Shown: positions 10,966-23,684, counted from the stretch's first letter. The stretch: 64,000 bases of DNA from Phocoena phocoena (GCF_963924675.1 NC_089234.1:26031668-26095667); one strand, 5' to 3'. Translations and numbers: made by a program. Notes: a model not told the origin generated them from the sequence alone.

Positions 10966-12175
10966 AATCAAGTTGGATCCCTTCTTCAAACCATAAATAG
11001 AACTTAATTCAAAATGGATCACAGGCCTAACTCTAATAGTTAAAACTCTTAGAAGTAACATAAGAGTAAATCTTCTGACCTTGGATTAGGCAATGTTCCT
11101 AGATAGATACCAAAAGCACAAGCAAACAAAGAGTAGATAAACTGGACTTCATTAAAATCAAAACCTGTTGTGCTACAAGAAAGTGAAAAGAAATGCAAAT
11201 TAAAACCACAATGAAATAACCACTTTACATCCATTAGGATGGCCATTATAAAAATAAAAAACAAACAAACAAAAAACCCCAGAAAATAACAGGTACTGGT
11301 GAGGATGTGGAAAAACTGGAACCCTTGTGCAATAGTGGTAGAGATGTAAAACAGTGGAACTGCTTTGGAAAACAATTTGGTGATTCCATGAAATACTAAA
11401 CATGGAATTACCATACGACCCAGCAGTTCCACTAAGTATATACCCAAGAGAAATGAAGACATGTCCACACAAGGACTTGTATCTGAATGTTCACAGCAGC
11501 ATTATTCATAATAGCCCAAAGGTGGAAACAACCCAAATGTCCATCAGCTAATGAATGAATAAATAAAATGCGGTATATCCATACGATGGAATATTATTTG
11601 GCAACACAAAGTGCTGAAGTATTGATACATGCCACAACATGAATAACATAGCAAAAACATTATGCTAAGTGAGAAGCCAGTCACGAAAGGCCACGTGTGA
11701 CTCCATTTATACAGAATGTCCTGAGTAGGCAAATCTATGGAGATAAACAGATTAGTGGTTGCCTAGGCCTGGGTTGGTTAAGGGGGAATCAGAAGTGACT
11801 GGTCTGGAGTTGCTTTTTGGGGTGACGGTGTCACAACTGTGAACTATAAAATATGTGAATTATATCTCAGTAAAGGTGATTTATTAAAAGAATAAAGAAA
11901 ATGCAGTAGGCGAAAGGGAAGAATTTTGCGGGAGAGGAAAAGTGGGAGAAGCAAGGCCCTGGATTGTTACTACCACTTCAGGTTAAGCAGGCTGGCCCAG
12001 GAGAAACCTAAGTCGTAATGCCCAGACATCACAGCATTTTATAGTCCAAATCACCTCAATGATCACCTACTCCAGCATTTTCATTTTCTGCAAATGAGGA
12101 AAGGATCCTCAAGACTGCCCAACGTCAGGGAGCAAGCCAGTGAGGATGGGCACAGTGAAACACCTCTCAAACATT

Positions 12176-12690
12176 TTTTGTTTTTTGAATTTTATTTTAT
12201 TTATTTTTTTATACAGCAGGTTCTTATTAGTTATCTATTTTATACATACTAGTGTATACATGTCAATCCCAATCTCCCAATTCATTCCACCCCCATCACC
12301 CACCCTCACTTTCCCCCCTTAGTGTCCATATGCTTGTTCTCTACATCTGTGTGTCTATTTCTGCTTGCATACCGGTTCCTCTGTACCATTTTTCTAGGTT
12401 CCATGTGTATGCATTAATATACAATACCTATTTTTCTCTTTCTGACTTACTTCACTCTGTATGACAGTCTCTAAGTCCATCCATGTCTCTACAAATGACC
12501 CAGTTTCATTCCTTTTTATGGCTGAGTAATATTCCATTGTATATATGTACCACATCTTCTTTATCCGTTCATCTGTCGATGGGCATTTAGGTTGCTTCCA
12601 TGACCTGGCTATTGTAAATAGTGCTGCAGTGAACATTGGGGTGCATGTGTCTTTATGAACTATGGTTTTCTCTGGGCCTCCCAAACTTTT
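12176..12690 (-). mobile_element. 5'-truncated L1, antisense, relatively young
   Basis: The minus strand carries an unbroken ORF2 C-terminal stretch (about 12394-12665) with words such as ALFTIARSWKQPKCPSTDE and KKMWYIYTMEYYSAIKR. The L1 3' UTR then runs to the poly-T at 12170-12210 on the plus strand. Truncation is within ORF2. A diverged duplication (CCTCTCAAACATTTT / CCTCCCAAACTTTT) may flank it. Confidence 0.85.
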
Positions 12691-13204
12691 GAGTCATCCA
12701 TAACACCTGTTAGGATTTTTGACATATCTATGTACACCTGTACTGTCACCTACATATATTTTTCCCCCTAAAATTGACTCACTTTTTCTTAACCTAAACA
12801 AACTTACTTTAAAAGGAAAATTCATTAAAAAAAATAAAAAATAAACGGAAACTTCATATCACTGTACTAAATAATAAGGGAAATAGAGAGAAAATCAGTG
12901 TTGCTCACTGTAAAGTGGAAGATAACAACTTCAAAATAATTCAATGAAAAACAATGTTATTAATTTATAACTGATACTGTTGCCTACCTAACATTGTTAA
13001 AAACTGAAATGAACAAGGGTTAAAGAGCTCTTAGAGGTTTAAAGAGTCATACCAAACTGACAAACTCAGCAGGCTTGAATCAGAAAGGGGAAGACAGTCC
13101 TCACTATTCATGTCACTGAATGCCTTGTCCAGTTATCACTTAAAATCTCTTGCTGGCTTTGGCAAACCCTGGCCGACGACTGGTTAACCTTGCGTTGGGA
13201 AGGC

Positions 13205-13320
13205 CCTGTTCCTATTTGCCTCTGCCCCTTACTAGCTGTGACCCTGGGCAACTTACCCAATCACAATCTATAAGCCTGTTTCCTCATCTGTAAGCAGGAA
13301 ATAGTGTGCCTACTCAGTGT
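13205..13320 (+). repeat. MIR fragment
   Basis: Core words CTTACTAGCTGTGACCCTGG and GTTTCCTCATCTGTAA are the typical MIR core. Confidence 0.65.
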
Positions 13321-15116
13321 GTGCTCCACGTTATTACTCCTGTACTGGAATACAGTATAGCTACTCCCATCCAGGTCCCAGTCCCTTTACAGAAAACAGG
13401 ACCGGCCACAGAACCTGTAGCTAACAGCAACTGCCAGTAGGTGGCACCATTGCTCCTGGTTTAAGGAAGAGCTGGGCCAGTTAATTCCCTCCAGCGCCCC
13501 ACTTCTAGCTGACTTAAGCTGGAAACAGGGAAGAGGCTACAAAGGTTTGGAGTCATGACCTTTTATTAACCATAAATAACATCGACTTAAAAATAAATGT
13601 TGTACCAACCCACACTGTTGAAATGAAATACGAATGACCAAAAGCTCCTATGTACAGACAATTTGGGAAGGGGCTTAATTTAGGCAGCTGGGAGACAGGC
13701 CCCAGTCGCTGTTCTTGGACCAACACACCAGCCTGCGGGATCCAGAGTGAGTTAAAGGCAGGAGGGGGAGGAGACAGTGTTAACTATCCACAGAAAGGTT
13801 CAGAGAGCATGTAGCTAACAACCTCCCAGCCCTGCCTGGTGGGGGAACCAGACTTATTAGCTCTGCTATATGGCCAAGAAATGGTCTTTCTTAACAATGA
13901 AAGAGCCTTGGTCACAGTTTTCAAGCCTGGGACAAAGCCACAATGGGCTCATTCTTGAGTCCAGCCTGGTCTTTATGCCCCGGATGCTCAGCCCCATTCT
14001 GTGCGGAGCCACCGCGGGTCTCAGCACTCAGGCCCAGCACCCACCCCGGGAAGCCCTCAGACCCTTCAGAGGGGTTTTCAAATGCTAATACTGCCTCGGT
14101 TGGAGGCCCAGCTGTTCAGTCCAGTGGTCAGAGGCGCTCGCTCCCTCTCCCTTCCTCTCTCTGGTTCCCTGAAGGGTCCTTACCAAGATATTAGGATGCA
14201 AGTCCCTGAGACCCCAACCCAAACAGCACAGCAGAGGGGCCACAAGGGCTGTTCCAAGTGAGGCCTGCAGGCTTACTTCCCATTCTCTTCCCTCTTCCTC
14301 TGAGCTCTGCCTCCCAGTACCATGAGAAACCTCCCTTGGCTGCAGCCTGTTTGGCAAATTCACACCATTCCACGGTGCCAAAGAGAGTCCAAAAACTACT
14401 AGGTTCAGTTCTGCCCCTTGCTTTGTTTAAAGAAAGGTTTCATCACTCAATGTCTTTTTCCCCATTAACAAACAACTCCCTGGCAAGAACTCTTAAAAGG
14501 TGGGGGGCCGTATGGCTGTGCAGATCCTAACTGACCCCTCAAACTGGCTGTCAACCTACCCCACTTCCCAAACATCCAGCTTTAGTCATGGTGGTTTGAA
14601 GTTGGACTGTGCCAGATATAAAAAGTTAGCAAAACCTAGGGAAATGGGTTGCAGAAGAAAACAGCTATTGTTCGCAAAATAATTAGTGCTGCCTTTGAAA
14701 CACTGAGAAACAAGTGCATTCTTCAAGAGTTCTTAATTCATCCCAACTCTGGAGAGTGACTGTCTGTCTCCATTCTGAGCGGAAGGACAGGCCCAGTGGT
14801 GTTTCACACAATACCTCAGAAAGCAATGTCCCACCCACAACATTCCATCTCCGTGGTCAGAATCCATATACTTGGTCGGAGGAGAAAGGGTTAACGTTGT
14901 CTTTTGGAGCCCCAAAAAGAGGGTTTCTCATGGCTGACGCTTGGAGGCCCGTGTTTGGAGATGGCTACATGTATTCCAGAGACAGAGAGCAAGGGCAGGA
15001 AACCCAGCTGAACTGTGCCAGGTGTCAAAGGGGTGGTGGGTCTGCAAGAAGTGTTTTAGGGAGTGCAGGAAAATGGAAGGTGGATCAAAGCAGGCTGGTA
15101 GATTGGAGTCTGTCAA

Positions 15117-15288
15117 CTTTCTTTTTTTAAAGTCTTCATTGAATTTGTTACAATAGTGCTTCTTCTGTTTTATGTTTCAGTTTTTTGGCTGCAAGGCGTG
15201 TGGGATCTTAGCTCCCTGACCAGGGATCAAACCTGCACCCCCTGCACTGAAAGGCGAAGTCTTAACCACTGGACTGCCAGGGAAGTCC
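15117..15288 (-). mobile_element. tRNA-derived SINE, short old form
   Basis: Antisense; GGGATCTTAGCTCCCTGACC followed by CCACTGGACTGCCAGGGAAG. The duplication TGGAGTCTGTCAA occurs at 15104-15116 and 15289-15301. Confidence 0.85.
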
Positions 15289-17425
15289 TGGAGTCTGTCA
15301 AGTTTAAGGTCAAACTTCTCAACAATGGGGTAGCCATCACCGTCTCTCAAGAAGCAGTCTCCAGCCCTCTCACCTTCTTGGTGCTCACAAATTTTCATGG
15401 TATATTTCCAGAAAAGAAGAGCCTACAAAATTTAAGAGGTCATAGGGTGTAGACAGACTGATGTCACTGCCACAGATTACATTTCTGGAGCCTTTAACAC
15501 ACTCATGAGATGCTATGCTCATTCTGGGGAGGGGGTGACCCGAGGCATCACACAGAGGGCACTGCCCTCACTGTCTAGCGCCAGTACTCCTCTACCTCCA
15601 CCTGACAGCACCCACCAAAGGAAGGGCACAGACCACCTTCTTGCCGGTTAAGATCAGTGCTCACCTTCCCCTGGTAACTGCAACTCTCCTTCCTCCAGGG
15701 ATCCAAATAAAGCCGTGAGTGAACACTTCCCCGCCCGCCTGCCCTGACTCCCCAGCCCCAAGCCAAAGCTAAGAGTTCAGTTCAGAGCCTTGCAGCCTGG
15801 TGAGGCACGGCCCACCCTAGGAGCTCTGGATGGCAGCTGAGAGCAATATGTATGTATATCACATAGGAGCAAAAAACAAATCTGTCCCAGGTAATTCCCC
15901 TTTAACACTTGAGTGCTGTAAGGAGAGAATAAGAGTGGGATGTTCTGGAGCTTAGAGGCTTCAATTGGTACAAAACAGCAGAATCTGGCGCCCCTGCCCT
16001 TCTCTACACACATGCACAGCAGACAAGATGCTTGTAGGGAAGATCTCAGGAGCGTGATTACACAATCGTCCCACTGCAGCGTTTCAAATCAAACTCTCCC
16101 AAAGAAAGGCCGAGACAGGATTCTTTCTTCAAAAAAGAAAAAAAGAAACCCACAAAACAAACAAACAGCATGTGGAGGAGGGAGAGAGACAGATTCTCTG
16201 TCCGTGTGTTAATGGGCCTTCGTGGCTAGTAGGCAAAGCTCTTCGTAGCTGAGTGGATGGTGTGGATGGTGGCCCATTGCCAAGCTTTTCCAACCCAGGC
16301 AAGTGGTGGAAGCAAGGATTAAAACCCCCTCCCACCTTTTAAAAGTCCTGAAGGCAGTTTCATGACTGGAAAAGTGAATCTGTTTGGTTAGAGAGCATCC
16401 CTCATCTAGTTCTGTGTGATATCAATCTGGCTCAATGTGGCTGCAAGACACAGCTTGGGAAGTGGGCGTGCTGTACCACTTGATTAAGTAAAGAAGAGCG
16501 AGAGGAGACATGTTTGTTCTTACAAAACTGAAGGGGAACTGAAAGGATGTTCCTTCTAGGTTTTTCCCAGAATCAAAGGAATTGCCAAGGATCAGAAAGC
16601 CAGTCCAAGGAGACTCAAAATTGTTTCCCTATGTATTTTCGCAACAACCTCTGGCTCTCCACCTTCCTCCCTCTCCCTCAAAGCCACAGACACAAAGGCA
16701 AATGGTTCAGGGGAAGGAAGATCCCTTTTATAAGCAGAGCTCAGCAAAGCTACTGCAGGGAAGGCAGGGGGCTGGCAGGCTGCTTGGGGCCCCCAGGGGC
16801 CTTACCCAAAAGCGAGTCTCAGGACTGGCTCTCTACCTGGCAGTGGTGATACCCCCAGAGTCTGACTGTGGATCCCAGACACTCGCCTTGTGTCCGCACG
16901 CACAGGGCCCTGGCCAGACACCCTCATTCTCCCCCCCGGTGATGGTGAGGACCTTGACCGCAAAGGGAGCTTGTAGGGATTTATCCGCCACGGCTCGCAG
17001 CTGTCACTAGTCAAAGCCTGTTCCTTCACCCACTATGGGCCATGCCCTGCTGTAAGGAATTCAGGGCCTTGCTCACCACTTCAAGAGCCTTGAGTCCTAA
17101 GCTGGCAGATGCTCCCACTTCTCTTTTAAAGTAGCTCCATCTGTTTGGACACCTGTCAGTATGGAAAGGAAGAGTCTTCTGCCCAGAGGCCTGTAAATGG
17201 GCAACACCCGCCCATGCTCCTCTCACTCTCCTGAACCGGCACAGAGGACCTGCCACCTACACGCAGGGAAGATTCCAAGCTCCTCTGCTCTGAAAGCCAA
17301 ATTAACTAAAAAGGTTTTAAACTTGCAGTACCTACGTACATTTCAATCCCTCAAAATGCCAAGAGATGATTTGGAGCTTTCCTTCCACCTTTTTCCTAAA
17401 GAGACTACTATTTAAATCCACAAGA

Positions 17426-17736
17426 GGGCTTCCCTGGTGGCGCAGTGATTAAGACTCTGCCTGCCAATGCAGGGGATACGGGTTCGAGCCCTGGTCTGGG
17501 AGGATCCCACATGCCGTGGAGCAACTAAGCCCATGTGCCGCAACTGCTGAGCCTGCGCTCTGGAGCCCATGAGCCTCAACTACTGAAGCCTGCACGCCTA
17601 GAGCCCATGCTCCACAACAAGAGAAGCCACCGCGATGAGAGGCCCACACACTGCAGTGAAGGGTGGCCCCCGCTCGCTGCAACTATAGAAAGCCCGCGCG
17701 CGGCAACAAAGACCCAACTCAGCCAAAAAAAAAAAT
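17426..17736 (+). mobile_element. CHR-type SINE, long form
   Basis: Sense copy from GGGCTTCCCTGGTGGCGCAG to an A-rich tail. The duplication ATCCACAAGA is at 17416-17425 and 17737-17746. First of three SINEs packed within 0.92 kb. Confidence 0.9.
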
Positions 17737-17839
17737 ATCCACAAGAAAATCCATTTAGTTGCCAGGTGTATGTAAACTAGCACAGTCACTCTGGAGGGCC
17801 ACATGGCATGGCAGAATCTATTAATAAAAAAGATACATT

Positions 17840-18108
17840 CGGGGCTTCCCTGGTGGCGCAGTGGTTAAGAATCTGCCTGCCAATGCAGGGGACACGGGTT
17901 CGAGCCCTGGTCTGGGAAGATCCCACATGCCACGGAGCAACTAAGCCCGTGCACCACAACTATTGAACCTGTGCGTCTGGAGCCTGTGCTCCGCAACAAG
18001 AGAGGCTGCGACAGTGAGAGGCCCACACACTGCGAAGAAGAGTGGCCCCCGCTCGCCGCAACTAGAGAAAGCCCTCGCACAGAAACGAAGACCCAACACA
18101 GCCAAAAG
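17840..18108 (+). mobile_element. CHR-type SINE, intermediate form
   Basis: Sense copy flanked by perfect AAAAAGATACATT (17827-17839 and 18109-18121). The body mixes features of the long and short forms (GAGAGGCTGCGACAGTGAGA). Confidence 0.9.
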
Positions 18109-18148
18109 AAAAAGATACATTGCCTTTGACTTAATGGTTCTACTTCTT

Positions 18149-18349
18149 TTTTTTTTTGCGGTACGCGGGCCTCTCACTGTTGTGGCCTCTCCCACTGCGG
18201 AGCACAGGCTCTGGACGCACAGGCTCAGCGGCCATGGCTCACGGGCGCAGCCGCTCCGCGGCATGTGGGATCTTCCCGGACTGGGGCACGAACCCGTGTC
18301 CCCTGCATCGGCAGGTGGACTCTCAACCACTGCGCCACTAGGGAAGCCC
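18149..18349 (-). mobile_element. CHR-type SINE, short young form
   Basis: Antisense: poly-T, GCGGTACGCGGGCCTCTCAC, and the head complement CCACTAGGGAAGCC. The duplication TTCTACTTCTT is at 18138-18148 and 18355-18365. It is inverted relative to the SINE 40 bp to its left. Confidence 0.9.
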
Positions 18350-18365
18350 AATCATTCTACTTCTT

Positions 18366-18860
18366 AGCATCTATCCTAGAACAAAACGTGCACAAGGAGG
18401 AATGAACAAGGATGCTCACAGCATCTGTACACTGTTTGTGATAATGGAAAAATGGAAACAACCCGAATGTGCATCACCAAGAGAATGGTTAAATGATGGC
18501 CTAGCCATACTACCAAGTCACAGGCAACAGTAAAAAAAGAATTAGATAAAGCTTCATATATTGACATGGAAAGATCTCCAAGACATACTGTTACTTGAAA
18601 AATCCAACTGTGAAGAACATTACAGTTTCACTTACATTAAAGAAGGGAAAAAAAAAAAACCAAACCATTTCTTTAGGTATCTAGAAGAAGGTAGATACAC
18701 AGAAAAAAATGTCTGGATGGTCATACAGTTATGTTGCTCCTTTTAGGGAGGGGCCTGAGATTGGGTCGTGTGGTCAAGGAGGACTTGACTTTAACTGTTG
18801 AATCTGAATTTTTAACCTCCAAAATGTATTTATGTATTATTGGTATATTTTAAAAAATAA
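18366..18860 (+). mobile_element. Old L1 3' remnant, sense
   Basis: The diverged L1 3' words GGAAACAACCCGAATGTGCA and ATTGACATGGAAAGATCTCC are followed by an A/T-rich end. Related in sequence to 36740-37390. Confidence 0.6.
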
Positions 18861-19203
18861 AATTAGAAAGAACTCCTCCTTGATACCTCGGGCACGCAGT
18901 GAAAACTCCTTAGCAGCTCCGGCAGCCACCATACTGGCTACCATGCCACTCACTCTGGGTGCAATGATACAGATCTGGACTGGCCAGGAAGCTAGGGGGC
19001 CACCCTTCGCTCACATCTAACATGTCACCAGTGGCACTTTCACCATCTAAGCTTTTAAGTTCTTAAATGCCCCACCTTCTCCTAAATTAATCAGACTGGT
19101 GATGCTGGTCCCCTTGCCATAGACTTCAAACTGTTGCTGTTACTTTATTTTTCTTCTTCTCTTGGTGGTTATGGTCAGTTACATAAAAACAATCCCCTTT
19201 CTC

Positions 19204-19551
19204 GGGCTTCCCTGGTGGCGCAGTGGTTAAGAATCCACCTGCCAATGCAGGGGACACAGGTTCAAGCCCTGGTCCAGGAAGATCCCACATGCCATGGAGC
19301 AGCTAAGCCCGCGAGCCACAACTACTGAGCCTGTGCTCTAGAGCCCGCAAGCCACAACTACTGAGCCCATGCGCCACAACTACTGAAGCCCGCGCACCTA
19401 GAGCCCGTGCTCCGCAACAAGAGAAGCCACTGCAATGAGAAGCCCGCGCACCGCAACAAAGAGTAGCCCCCGCTCGCTGCAACTAGAGAAAGCCAGCACG
19501 CAGCAATGAAGACCCAATGCAGCCAAAAATAAAATTAATTAATTAAAAAAA
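19204..19551 (+). mobile_element. CHR-type SINE, long form
   Basis: Full-length sense copy ending AATTAATTAATTAAAAAAA. The duplication AATCCCCTTTCTC is at 19191-19203 and 19552-19564. Confidence 0.93.
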
Positions 19552-20392
19552 AATCCCCTTTCTCTCCCTTGCAATTTTTGTTCTTAGTCCTATTTCTGTA
19601 CACTGTACATTGTTTCTTATGAGCACTTCTATCATTCTTACGGCTCAGGATTAACATTGCCTTTGAAAAATCTAAAATCTAAGATCTGTAGACATAGCTA
19701 TAGACCAACAACCTGATAGGCCCAGGTGAAGATGACCACACATACCTGCTATTCTCATTTTTTAGGGTAGACAGAGCTGATGCACTTTTGCTCTGGAACA
19801 AAGCTGCCTTCGTATCTCCGAGCATTTCTGAGTCAAAGAACTTCAGCACAGCCCTCTTTTTGCCTAAATTCCAAAAAGGAAGGGCATTTTGCCCCTTTGC
19901 AGAAGTCTGGAAATCTGGAGGGACACACTACTCTAGGATATACCTTTTTGCTTTGTTGTCGTTTTGCGTTTGCTTTGGGAGTACAGAGTTGTACTCTTGG
20001 CAAATACAGGCTAGGGAGATGCAGACAAAACAATCATCTTTGTTTTTCCTTCAGGAGAGAGGATGATGAAGACAGGATGTGGCTGCAGAACCTTTCACGG
20101 GAAGAACCTGCCCTGGCCTTACGTACATAAAGCATTTGGTTTCCAACAAATATGAAGAGAGAAACTTTCAGGAGCCAGGTAAAAAGTTAAGTAAATGAAC
20201 GTTATCTCAAGTGCTACCCTCATTAAAGAAAATGTCTACCCTAATCAGACTATGAGTTCAAATGTAAGCGAGAGTGGACCCATTCAATAGCAGGCCGGGG
20301 GTGGAGCTCAGTGTTTCACCCCAATACTCTCAGGAAGAAGCCATCACCGAGTGAATCACTAGATTCAGTCTGGTGGCAGGGGAAACTGATGG

Positions 20393-20413
20393 ATCAATCA
20401 ATCAATCAAACCA
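20393..20413. repeat. Short ATCA tandem repeat
   Basis: About four to five uninterrupted ATCA units. Confidence 0.7.
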
Positions 20414-20654
20414 ATAAACTTCACCCTCTTCCCAGCCACCAACCATGGTGAAACAGGTAAAAGGAAAGCATATGGTATAGAGGTGACCTGAGTACTACAG
20501 AACACAGTTTCCAAGGAATTCTCTTACTTAATCCACTAGGACTTGGCCAGCCCACCATACAGCTTTGTACTTCAAATCTCTCCAAAGTACATTAAAAAAA
20601 AATTTTTTTTGCCACTCCTGGTCTGAAACTTAGGCTTTAGAAACAAACAAAACT

Positions 20655-21430
20655 TAAGGTGAATTTTCAAACAAAGTAGAGAAAATAATACAATAAATTC
20701 CTGTATACCCATCACTTGGCTTTAGTAATTATCAACTCATGGACAGTCCTAAATCATCTATAACCCCCGCCGCCCAACTTCGCACCCCAACCTCACACAG
20801 TTATTTTGAAGCAAACCTCGGATATATCATTTCATCCATAAATATTTTAGTATTGATCTCTAAATGGTAAGGATGCTTTTAAAAAAACATAACCACAATT
20901 ATAAACATCAAACCTAAAAACTTTGACAGTAGTTTCTGGATATTATCAAATATCAAAGTTATTGTTCAAATTGACCTTCCATAAATGTCTTTTACAGTTA
21001 GTTTGTTCAAATTACTATTCAAACAAGGATCACACCGTGTATTTGGATGGTTTACTTTTTAAGCCTTTTAATCTCAAAATTGTATTCTTCTTTCTTTTTT
21101 TTTTCCTTGTTGAAGGAAATGGGTTGTTTGTCCAGTAGAATTTCCCACAGTCTGAATTTCGCTGTTTGCATCCCCATGCTGCTCTGTCCCTTGGTGTTTC
21201 CTGTAAATACCAAAGGTTAGAGCTAGAGGTTGTGATGTTAGCAGCCAATGATGACAATTGCCTAGATCTAATATTTCACTGGAAAGTTCCAAAAACTATT
21301 CTATCATTCTTTACAGTTTGTAAGCCGCAAATCGTCTCTAAAGTTACCTTGAGGTAATTTTTACAGGAAAGGCAGAGTAAATGTGTGGTTCTTTTCCTTT
21401 ATTTGCCAGTTTTCAGAACAATAAATTGTT
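20655..21430 (+). repeat. Old L1M-type 3' UTR-like repeat
   Basis: It contains words I recognise from a widespread old mammalian repeat (TATACCCATCACTTGGCTTT, TATCAACTCATGGACAGTCC, GTAGAATTTCCCACAGTCTG). The same repeat type recurs diverged at 42250-42816. Family name and strand are uncertain. Confidence 0.45.
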
Positions 21431-21479
21431 GTATCTTCTAAAGATGATCAGTGAGGTTTTTCTGTTGTTTGCCTTTTCT

Positions 21480-21665
21480 TAAAAATTTATTTTTTGAAGT
21501 ATAGTTGATTTACAATGTTAATTTCTGCTGTACAGCAAAGTGATTCAGTTATACATGTATATATATATATATACATATATACATTCTTTCTCATGTTCTT
21601 TTCCTTATGGTTTATCACAGGATATTGAATGCAGTTCCTGTGCTATACAGCAGGACCTTGTTGTT
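21480..21665 (-). mobile_element. L1 3' end fragment, antisense
   Basis: GATTTACAATGTTAATTTCT and CAAAGTGATTCAGTTATACA are characteristic of cetartiodactyl L1 3' ends. Contains a TA-dinucleotide run at about 21557-21580. Confidence 0.75.
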
Positions 21666-22339
21666 TGTTTGTCTGCCTTTTTAAGTATTACTATGAACAC
21701 ATAGATTTTAATATATCTGCTGTGTTTTAATCACTGCAGTTGTTATTGTTATTAATACTTATGTTGTCCCCTCTTTAATTGGTGGAAGTCTTTACAATAG
21801 ATTCCTGAGTCTGTTGATATGACCTTCACAGTCTTTGGTAGCTTCCTTGTTTTCTAGTATAAAAAGATGTTGTAGGCTCGTCTTGTACATTTTCTGCCCC
21901 AGATCTGGAATCAGCCACTTCTCCAAAAAGCCCTGATTTCTTTTAATGGGAAATAATATATAGTGACCAAGATCTGGACCTAGAAGTGTCTACTGCTACT
22001 GGATTGATTATTGTTTCAAGACTTTGTTAATGAAGAGATAAAATGCACTTTTTTAAAAAAAGCACATCTCAAGTTTATCCTGATATTTTCAGTTAAAATT
22101 TTAGAATACAGCATTTTAATTTATTTGATTTTATATTTGTATTTTTTTCTCTTATGCTGAAAATATTGGTTTCTAACGTAATTATTTGCATTATCCTATT
22201 ATACACATATACTAGTTTCAGAATAATAGTACCAATAGTATTATGAACAATATGATACTGAAAACAGCTTTTTTTTTTTTGTCTTTGTGGTATATCTATT
22301 AGGGATATAAAGTCTGTTTTAAAATCTATGTGTATCGTG

Positions 22340-22554
22340 TTTTTTGTTGTTGTTGTTGTTTTTGCGGTACACGGGCCTCTCACTGTTGTGGCCTCTCCCG
22401 TAGCGAAGCACAAGCTCTGGACGCGCAGCCTCAGCGGTCATGGCTCACGGGCCTAGCCGCTCCGCGGCATGTGGGATCTTCCCGGACCAGGGCACGAACC
22501 CGTGTCCCTGGTATCGGCAGGCGGACTCTCAACCACTGTGCCACCAGGGAAGCC
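22340..22554 (-). mobile_element. CHR-type SINE, short young form
   Basis: Antisense, with a (TTG)n-containing tail, then GCGGTACACGGGCCTCTCAC and CCACCAGGGAAGCC. A diverged duplication TGTGTATCGTGTT / TGTGTATTGTTAT flanks it. Confidence 0.9.
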
Positions 22555-22797
22555 CCTGTGTGTATTGTTATGACATCATTTGGATATGCTGTGAATTTCA
22601 TTTGCTTCATTTTGCTTTTAATTTTTAGGAAATGTGGCAGGCCAACTTTAAGGCAGCTCCTGTGATTCCCCACCCTCCTGGTGTTCACATCTTGTATTCT
22701 CTCCCTTTGAGCATGGGCAAGACCTGCACCCTGCTTCTTGCCGAGAGAATATGGCAAAAGTGAAGGGATTTTACAGATAATTAAGATCCCTAATCAT

Positions 22798-23684
22798 TTG
22801 ATTTTTAAATTTTTTATTTTTACTTTTTGCTTGTGTTGAAATATACATAAAATAAAATTTACCATCTTAACCATCTTTAAGTGTACAGTTCAGTACTGTT
22901 AAGTACATCCACGTTGTTGTGCAACCAATCTCCAGAACTCTTTTCTTTTTTTTTTTTTTTTAACATCTTTATTGGGGTATAATTGCTTTACAGTGGTGTG
23001 TTAGTTTCTGCTTTACAACAAAGTGAATCAGTTATACATATACATATGTTCCCATATCTCTTCCCTCTCAGAACTCTTTTCTTGCAAAACTGAAACTTTG
23101 TACCCATTAAACAACAACTCCCCATTCCCCCCTCCCTCTAGCCCCTGGCAACCACCATTCTACTTTTTGTCTCTGTGAAGTTGACTACTCCAGGTACCAC
23201 ATATAAGTGGAATCATACCATATTTGTCTTTTTGTGACAGGCTTATTTCACTTAGTTAGCATAATGTCCTCAAGGTTTTCCATGTTGTAGAGAGTGTCAG
23301 AATTCCCTTCCTTTTTAAGGCTGTATAATTTTCCACTGTACGTATACACTACATTTTGTCTATCCATTCATCTGTTGATGGGTACTTGGGGTGCTTCCAT
23401 CTTTTGGCTCTTGTGAATAACACTGCTATGAACATGGGTGTACAAGTATCTCTTGGAGACTCTGCTTTTCAATGCTTTTGGATATATACCCAGAAGTGGA
23501 ATTGCTCAATCATATGGTAATTCTATGTTTAATTTTTTGAGAAACCACTGTACTGTTTTCCACAGTGGTTTTACATTCGTACCAGCAATGCACAAGGGTT
23601 CCAATTTCTCCACATCCTCGTCAGCACATTATTTTCTGGTGTTTTTTTTTTTTTAATAGTAGCCATCCTAATGGATATGAGGCC
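22798..23684 (-). mobile_element. Old L1 3' part, antisense, inside the LTR
   Basis: Reverse complement of an L1 3' UTR/ORF2 end (TTAGCATAATGTCCTCAAGG, ATACCCAGAAGTGGAATTGC). Diverged AATCATTTGATTTT / AATCAATGATTTT at its edges may be the duplication. Itself split by the L1 end at 22948-23068. Confidence 0.75.
22948..23068 (-). mobile_element. Very short L1 3' end insertion
   Basis: Only 121 bp: poly-T, then AACATCTTTATTGGGGTATA and TTACAACAAAGTGAATCAG. Perfect 15 bp duplications CAGAACTCTTTTCTT (22933-22947 and 23069-23083) mark it as an extreme 5'-truncated insertion. Confidence 0.88.

Larger units (their letters stand above)
9190..11893 (+). mobile_element. Old L1 ORF2/3' UTR remnant, sense, split by two SINEs
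   Basis: The L1 sequence is in three pieces (9190-9653, 10018-10463, 10966-11893). The frame at 10037-10270 holds the reverse-transcriptase neighbourhood, with [20 protein letters not shown] resembling the L1 SPLLFN motif. The last piece carries the 3' ORF2/UTR (words such as AGCAGCATTATTCATAATAG near 11496) and ends in a weak A-rich tail. The pieces around the second SINE do not join in L1 coordinates, so some ORF2 is deleted. No intact ORF remains. Confidence 0.82.
12700..17425. other. Repeat-poor intronic block
   Basis: Apart from a MIR fragment (about 13205-13320) and the SINE at 15117-15288, I recognise no repeat or gene in these 4.7 kb. The GC content of 13700-17300 is higher than in the flanking L1-rich DNA. 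Open frames here are short, have no recognisable domains, and are treated as chance. Confidence 0.5.

Noticed and set aside
11049..11468. 139-codon minus-strand open frame
   Set aside because: Antisense to an L1 3' part read on the plus strand; a shadow frame.
12394..12684. Open frame with clear L1 ORF2 C-terminal similarity
   Set aside because: 5'-truncated L1 lacking endonuclease and reverse transcriptase; annotated as a mobile element rather than a gene.
17426..17500. tRNA-like heads of the SINEs as tRNA genes
   Set aside because: All occur as the 5' part of SINE copies with target duplications; none forms an isolated tRNA with intact stems.
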